64,000 nt of DNA, from NCBI GenBank assembly GCA_013407085.1, contig JACCGJ010008406.1:62001-126000 (forward strand), in the 5' to 3' direction. A program made the position numbers and the translations under genes. Shown in pieces: positions 22,123 to 64,000 of the stretch. This stretch comes from Atriophallophorus winterbourni (taxonomy: Eukaryota; Platyhelminthes; Trematoda; Plagiorchiida; Microphallidae). The notes under the pieces were generated by a model, which was not told the DNA's origin, made no database searches, and worked only from the letters and a program-made list of their open reading frames with translations. Positions within the stretch are counted from its first letter, which is position 1; each line of letters opens with the position of its first letter.

Positions 22123-22783
22123 CGGCCCACTAGCCTTAGTGGCCTACTAAGGGCAAATGTTCTCACATCTGTTCTGTTTTACTTGGAATTTTGAGGCGTT
22201 TTACGCTGCCCGAAAGGTGTTAGCCGTTGTAGGAACTTCAATAGCTGATGGACCCTTAATATCCAAAGGTATACTTGGATGCCGCTGTTAAATAGGGTTC
22301 TTGAGGGGATGTGAATACAACATTATACTGGCCTCGATATCCATCACGGGATGACAGTTATTTTCACCTTCGTCAAGTTTGAGTGTTTACGTCGGTGGAG
22401 CATAGACAAGAAAGTGGGGTTGTCTAGGCCACGCTTCACAAACCAATTACGTAACGAGACTAACATTGAACAAACCCAAAAGGTGAAAGACAAGTAGGAA
22501 CATCTAAAACGGATTTGGAGATGATCACAAAGAGCAGCTCGTCGAAATGACCTTAAGTGAGCTAAGGAAAATTACAAAACGGAACCCGTCTGTGCGGTTG
22601 TTGCAGTTTCACGTGAATTGATCACAGGCTTTTAACCGGCATTAGTGGTCACGTAACAACGATGATTCTTGTCTGCGAATCGGTATTCGATTACTTGAGG
22701 CCGTAGCTTTTTCAAAGTGTTATGTCCTGAGAATCAATTGTTTAAAAATTTACCCACGTACAATATCGCACATGCTCTCCCAT

Positions 22784-22789
22784 TTTATT
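22784..22789 (-). promoter_or_regulatory. Candidate poly(A) signal for the CaV1 gene
   Basis: AATAAA on the minus strand, about 340 nt past the tentative stop at 23126. Another candidate lies near 22845. Confidence 0.3.
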
Positions 22790-23125
22790 GGCATTTCCTA
22801 ATCCGCTCATTGCTGTAAAATCTCTAGAAATGTTCAAGTCAAATTTATTTGATAATATCTGTAAATGCGAATCGTTTGGGAGGGTACGATGAGTTTGATG
22901 TACAACAAAAGTGATAACTAATTATCTGTCCGTTTCGTTCGGCCTTAAATGTTCTAGAGCACTAGTAATAGAGCAGGCTTCGATACATTGCAACTGAAAG
23001 ACCAATAAAAGAAAAGGGTTGGGTTTCATGCATTTACATGTGCGCATCACCATAAGGTGCAGCGTCCCCGCGCTTTTTTGTCACGTTTGTAGATGCGGGT
23101 CGATTGCTGCGAATCGGAACACTGT

Positions 23126-59547
<36,422 letters not shown>

Positions 59548-59754
59548 CTGGTGAAAAATTAATGCAAAGTTAAAATACGACTGGTGTTTTATTAATCCAA
59601 CATAATTCGAAGTAATTCAAGATGTTTAATGATATAAAAAGTTTTAAGCTTAACACCAACCGAAGTAGGTTAAAATTAACGAGATTAAAGCGAAACTAAG
59701 CTGAAATATTAAATTACACAGTGTATAAATGACTTAGGAAAATAGTGGTTGAAT

Positions 59755-60540
59755 GAAACTTGTCCAATTTAGTTTAAAGTTCATGCAAACTAGTTGAGTA
59801 AGTATCGGTAAAAGGTAAACTGTTTCCAGTTAAACAGACAAGGACAGAATGAATATACCTTCTACAGTTTAGCAGGCAGGGAGAACACTCGGAGTATAAT
59901 TGTAAGTGCGAGATTTCAGCACGTGAAACGTCCTTTTGCGGAAAGGTTTGGCACATAAAATATGTTGTGAATTAGGATAAAATCTTCACTTAAACTATGA
60001 TGGAGATGTCTAACAAATGCAGGTAAGCTACCCATTCTTCATAAGGCTTGTTTTATATATAGAGTCTAACTTTGTTGATTGATGATAAATTCGTTCTGGA
60101 GCAGAGACCAGGACTACACAGTGAATTCTACGACTGACCACAAATAGGTTTTGATGATCCTTTCTAATTTTTTGAAAAAAATTGCAATTACCTATTTGAA
60201 GGACACGTGACGCTTTTGTAAAAAATAGTCGTTTAATGTGAGGTCGTTAAGCTAGCATGTATCAATACGTCTAAGGTTTCGTCCATCAATATTTTCAAGG
60301 TGAAATACATGTGATTTCCCAGATTCAGGAGCTTGCATATGTAGATGTTAAAAGGCAGTCTGCTCTTTGACTACCGGTTAGGAAAAGCATCAATATAATG
60401 TTGTAATAACAAAAACATTCATCTGGGCTACGGATTCATTTCAGGATATTATATTTTATGCGAATGACGGCATGTTAAAGCGAACGATTTCAGGTATCTC
60501 ATTGACGTAGGATAAGAAGACGTTGACCAGAAAATTCAAG
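59755..60540 (-). repeat. CR1-like LINE, decayed second copy
   Basis: Codes for LLNCRRYIHSVLVCLTGNSL, matching SRLNCRRYFYSARVCLTW of the element at 60680-63965. Same order of segments, many indels. Lies directly downstream of it, same strand. Confidence 0.75.
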
Positions 60541-60652
60541 GTAATTAAATGTTTTTAATAGTGCAAAAAGCAACAAGATTAACAATAACTACAGAATGGT
60601 AAGAATTGAAATGTAAGTGCATAAAACAAGATAAGCAATTGGATTAAGCAGT

Positions 60653-60672
60653 AAGTAAGTAAGTAAGTAAGT
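60653..60672. repeat. (TAAG)n microsatellite / LINE tail
   Basis: Five TAAG units at the 3' end of the CR1-like LINE (CTTA on its coding strand). Confidence 0.8.
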
Positions 60673-60690
60673 GTTCGGGAAACGAATAAT

Positions 60691-61065
60691 TCAATAAAAA
60701 TTCGTCAAATTCCACTTTAATGTCATGCTATCTAGTGGAGTGAGAGGTAAACTGATCCAAGTTAAACAGACACGGGCAGAATAAAAATACCTCCTACAGT
60801 TCAGGCGGGAATGGGGTACCACCGGCACATATTCGCGGGTGCGATAATTTCTCATATCCCTTCGCGTAAATAAATCATGTAAGGGATTGCTCAGCGTATG
60901 GAATATTTTGCATAGCACGATAAGGTCTCCTCTGATTCGTCGATAAGGATTTATTTGTGCTATCCTTTCTTTATAAGGATTGTTTCGGATGCTGAGAACT
61001 AGTTTTGTTGAGCGGTGATATATTCGCTGCATAAGTTCAACATTCTTCTTGAGCCACGGAGACAT
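60691..61065 (-). pseudogene. CR1-like RT C-terminal ORF
   Basis: 124 codons: MSPWLKKNVELMQRIYHRST, RIAQINPYRRIRGDLIVLCK, HSRLNCRRYFYSARVCLTW. Typical end of a CR1-type RT. Confidence 0.8.
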
Positions 61066-62165
61066 GACTGCACGCCGTATTTCATGTCTGGTCTCAAGTA
61101 TTTATTCATGATAATTGGGCGAAGATTTCACAAATACCCGTTTGCGTAGATTTAGGACACGTGTTGCTTTTTTAAAGGCAGTGTTGGTTTGAAGTGAGGT
61201 TTCCAAAATGGAGCATATCCAGACAACCAAATCTTTTTCTTTACTGAAATTTTTAAGGACATGAGAACCTATATGTTATGCGAGCTCTACATGATTTCTC
61301 ACATTCATGAGACGGCATTTGTTGGAGTCAAACGGCAGTTTGTTCTTCAACGATCAGCTGTGAAGCGTATCAAAATTTTTTGTAATAGCAGACAATCTTC
61401 TGGGCTACGGATGCAACGCCATATCTTTATGTCGTCCGCAAATAACGAAATGTTACATCGAACAATTTCCGGTACTTCACTGACACAAACCAGAAAGAGG
61501 ATTGGACCAAGAACTGAACCTTAGGGAACTCCGATAGTTGCAAAGATTATTTTTGATAATTCACCATCAACACGTAACTTTGTAGTGCGATTTGTTAGGA
61601 AGCCACTTAGCCAATTCAAAAAGTTTCGGTGATACCAAACCTTTCAAGCTTCTGTAGTAGTAGGCCATGGTTAACACGATCAAATGCTTTGGAGATATCT
61701 AGGTAGCCGGCGTGTATTGCTTGCCCTATATTTACCGCTTGCGTCAAATCATACAAAGTTATCAGTAAATTAGATAAACAGGAATAATTCCGTCAAAATC
61801 CATGCTGTTTTCTCGAAAGCAACTGATTATTTTTGAAAAGATTCATTAGATCGTCAAAAAAGTAATTTGGTAATCACAGGTAACAGTGTAATGGGTCGGT
61901 AATTAGCTACATCGGAGCGATTTCCACCTTTATAAATAGGTGAAATTATTTCGTTTTCCCAATCTGTAAGAATCACTCTATTTGTCAATATTTGTTTGAA
62001 CAGGTATGTGAGTAAACAAAGTTATACTTGAATGCCACTGTTACATAGGTTCCGTACAACGAACCACGATGTTCAAACAGAGAATCCCAAAGTGATTCTT
62101 TGTCAAACACTCAAGGCGCTCATGGATGAACAAAGTAATGCGTTGCTCACATGCTTACACACCAC

Positions 62166-62195
62166 TACCGGTTTCTGGCTGTTTGCCGTCATCAG
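62166..62195 (-). ncRNA. Hammerhead-like core A11
   Basis: CTGATGA, CGGCAAACAGCCA, GAAACCGGTA, GTGG. All invariant bases present. Confidence 0.6.
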
Positions 62196-62278
62196 GCGGA
62201 TACAGTAAAATTAAGTTCAGTGAGCCTTGAAACAGTGGATAATTGGTAAACACTGAACCTAATCTTTACTGTTTCCAC

Positions 62279-62308
62279 CTGATGACGGCAAACAGCCAGA
62301 AACCGGTA
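62279..62308 (+). ncRNA. Hammerhead-like core A12
   Basis: Same 30-nt core as A11 on the opposite strand, preceded by TTTCCAC for stem I. First of a tandem pair. Confidence 0.6.
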
Positions 62309-62511
62309 GTGGTGTGTTAGTACGGGGATGTGAGCAACACATTACTTTGGTCATCCATGAGCACCTTGAGTGATTGACCAAGAATCACTTTGTAATTCTG
62401 TGTTTGAACATCGTGGTTCGTTGTACGAACCCTATGTTCATTCAGATATAACTTTGGTTACCACTTAGCAACTGTTTCAAGGCTCACTGAACTTAATCTC
62501 ACTGTATCCAC

Positions 62512-62541
62512 CTGATGACGGCAAACAGCCAGAAACCGGTA
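62512..62541 (+). ncRNA. Hammerhead-like core A13
   Basis: Same core; the stem I strand after it is GAGG instead of GTGG. Second of the tandem pair, 233 bp after A12. Confidence 0.58.
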
Positions 62542-63100
62542 GAGGTGTGTAAGTGCGGGGGATGTGATCAACACATTACTTAGGTATGTGAGTAGTTTGC
62601 TTAGCAAATTCGAACATTGCTTTAATATTAACGAGGTTATTCCATCAGCCTCAGGAGACTTCCCGGTTTTAAGATTAAATAATGCGTGAAGGTAGCGTTC
62701 CAACGTTACATTTATTTCACTCAGGGTAACCGTGGTTTAAATGGTCTTATTTGGGATGTAAATTGCATGTTCTTTCGGGCTGAATACAGATGAACAAAAC
62801 GTGGTTAAAGCTTCTCCAGTTTCTGATGCAGTTGTTGTTGGTCGGGCTGACGTGTTCACGAACGCAACTCCAGGTTTCACCTTAACATGATCGTTAACCA
62901 TATGGTAAAGTATTTTGGGGTTGAGCTCCATCATAAGTGATATCTCTTCTTGGAAGTACAACTTGTCTTGGATGACAAACTTGTTAACTTTGTTCCGCAG
63001 TAAACGGAATGTTTCCCAGGTCTCTGATGATGGGTTTTGCCGATAGCTTCGCCAAGCAATGTTTCGTACCTTCAATCACTTACGAATTCGGTTTCTTAGT

Positions 63101-63565
63101 TTAAATTTGAGGTATTTTTAAGTTCCTGTGGACAAATTCCGAGTTCACTTTGATTGAATTCTTGAGATTAGATATTAGCCATATCCAAAACTCATGTACG
63201 TTGCTGGTTTCCGGTTGGCAGTTAAACATGTTTTTCAGAGCATCACTCAACGCCATAGTGTTGATCCGCCTAACTGTTTTACGGACATCATTTGTTCTTA
63301 CAGCTTCAAACAGATAGTCAAACTGGATGACGACGTGATCACTTAGTCCCAGTAGATTTTCGTAAGCAACGTTATCAATGTTATGTTCATTGATTGTCAG
63401 AACGAGATCCAAGAGTGAAGGCACACCGGTTCCGAGGTATCGGGTATTACATGCAGTGTGGTTATAAAGAGGATTATCGTCCAACAATTCACTGAATGCG
63501 CGTTCAAGAGAGTGTTCTGGGTGAATGGTACTGCTTTGCAGATTCGGAAAATTGAAGTCACCCAT
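63101..63565 (-). pseudogene. CR1-like LINE endonuclease ORF
   Basis: 154 codons beginning at the conserved GDFNFPN motif, with RYLGTGVPSLLDLVLT and NLLGLSDHVVIQFDY: second half of the APE-type endonuclease. Confidence 0.85.
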
Positions 63566-64000
63566 AAGTAAAAATCCACAAGTGAATCAGGGAATAACCA
63601 TATTGTAATTTTTGTGTGCAAACGGTGGGCGATATACTGCTCCCAAAACACAGTCTTCGCCGTTAGCTAATCGGACTGAGCACCATAGTGTATCCCGTAA
63701 CAAGATGTCTGTATCCGTAATCTCATGGCACAAAAGGTTTCGGCCATAATACAAAGCTCCTCCTCCTCCTTTCGTCATGGAGAATAAGTGACATTCCGGG
63801 TAATTCTAGTTCACTATTTGTTTGGTGAGTCTGTAGCCACGTTTCCGTTACGGCGATGATGTCTGGTGAACATTTCAGAAAAACTGCACGCAGTTCACCT
63901 ATTTTGTTTCCCAGAGGCATTTTGTTGGTGTAGAGGCATTTTATAGTAGTTTTTCTCAAACGGATGGGGTGTGGGAAAGAAAGCCAGAGAAGTGCAGAAT

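Larger units (their letters stand above)
62015..62581. mobile_element. Hammerhead-type repeat insertion, subfamily A: inverted unit plus tandem dimer, with 13-bp direct repeats
   Basis: 567-bp insert flanked by AGGTATGTGAGTA at 62002-62014 and 62582-62594. The left unit is on the minus strand (core 62166-62195), then two plus-strand cores lie at 62279 and 62512 (233 bp apart). Inserted inside the RT of the CR1-like LINE. Without the insert and one repeat the RT frame runs on as LLTYLFKQILTNR. Confidence 0.88.
60680..63965 (-). mobile_element. CR1-like LINE, nearly full endonuclease-RT, interrupted by a hammerhead-type repeat
   Basis: Minus strand from the right edge: endonuclease start (IKCLYTNKMPLGNKIGELRA, DIIAVTETWLQ), GAVYRPPF, MGDFNFPN, a DLVLT and LLGLSDHVVI end (about 63965-63280), a linker, RT start (LFNLKTGKSPEADGITSLIL, 62703-62595). 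The repeat at 62015-62581 interrupts. The RT continues (WENEIISPIYKGG, then the ISKAFD and later region, decayed) to RRIRGDLIVLCKIFHTL and SRLNCRRYFYSARVC. Frameshifts make it inactive. It may extend beyond the window. Confidence 0.85.

Overview
The window is eukaryotic, AT-rich and intron-rich. It holds two protein genes pointing towards each other, with a great deal of retroelement debris in their introns. The mix of RTE-type and CR1-like LINEs, Penelope-like elements (PLEs) and hammerhead-type repeats, together with the two proteins, suggests a flatworm, most likely a digenean trematode. The organism is an inference; the two gene identities are not.

Left part (44-21409, + strand): a complete gene for Porcupine, the MBOAT-family O-acyltransferase that adds palmitoleate to Wnt proteins in the ER. 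I rebuilt it from 13 exons that agree in phase from an ATG at 44 to a TGA at 21407 (504 codons plus stop). Its introns hold an antisense LINE (515-3070), a decayed LINE copy (5570-6270), a direct-repeat pair (7175-7840), an RTE LINE (9780-11117), SINE-like copies, PLE fragments and hammerhead-type repeats.

Right part (about 59547 down to about 23126, - strand): the 3' half of an L-type (CaV1) voltage-gated calcium channel alpha-1 subunit gene. It runs from domain III S1 to the C-terminal tail in 24 well-supported exons plus one tentative terminal exon, all phase-compatible. Both visible pore loops keep the selectivity glutamate (FEGW in III, TGESW in IV). Domains I-II must lie beyond the right edge. 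The two genes converge tail to tail across about 21.4-23.1 kb.

The most unusual content is a dispersed repeat of about 220-240 bp whose monomers carry a hammerhead-ribozyme-like core: CTGATGA, a small stem II, GAAAC, then a palindromic CCGG stem III with no loop. At least 16 intact or decayed cores are present in two subfamilies and on both strands. Same-strand cores lie 218, 241 and 233 bp apart at three loci. Two insertions have direct repeats resembling target-site duplications. One sits inside a CR1-like LINE, whose reading frame becomes continuous if the insert is removed. Stem III is too short for a lone hammerhead, so a dimeric ribozyme is the natural hypothesis. Several cores lie in the sense direction within CaV1 introns.

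Two unrelated retroelement families, LINE family 1 and a PLE, each have an internally deleted copy that kept both ends and lost the reverse transcriptase core.
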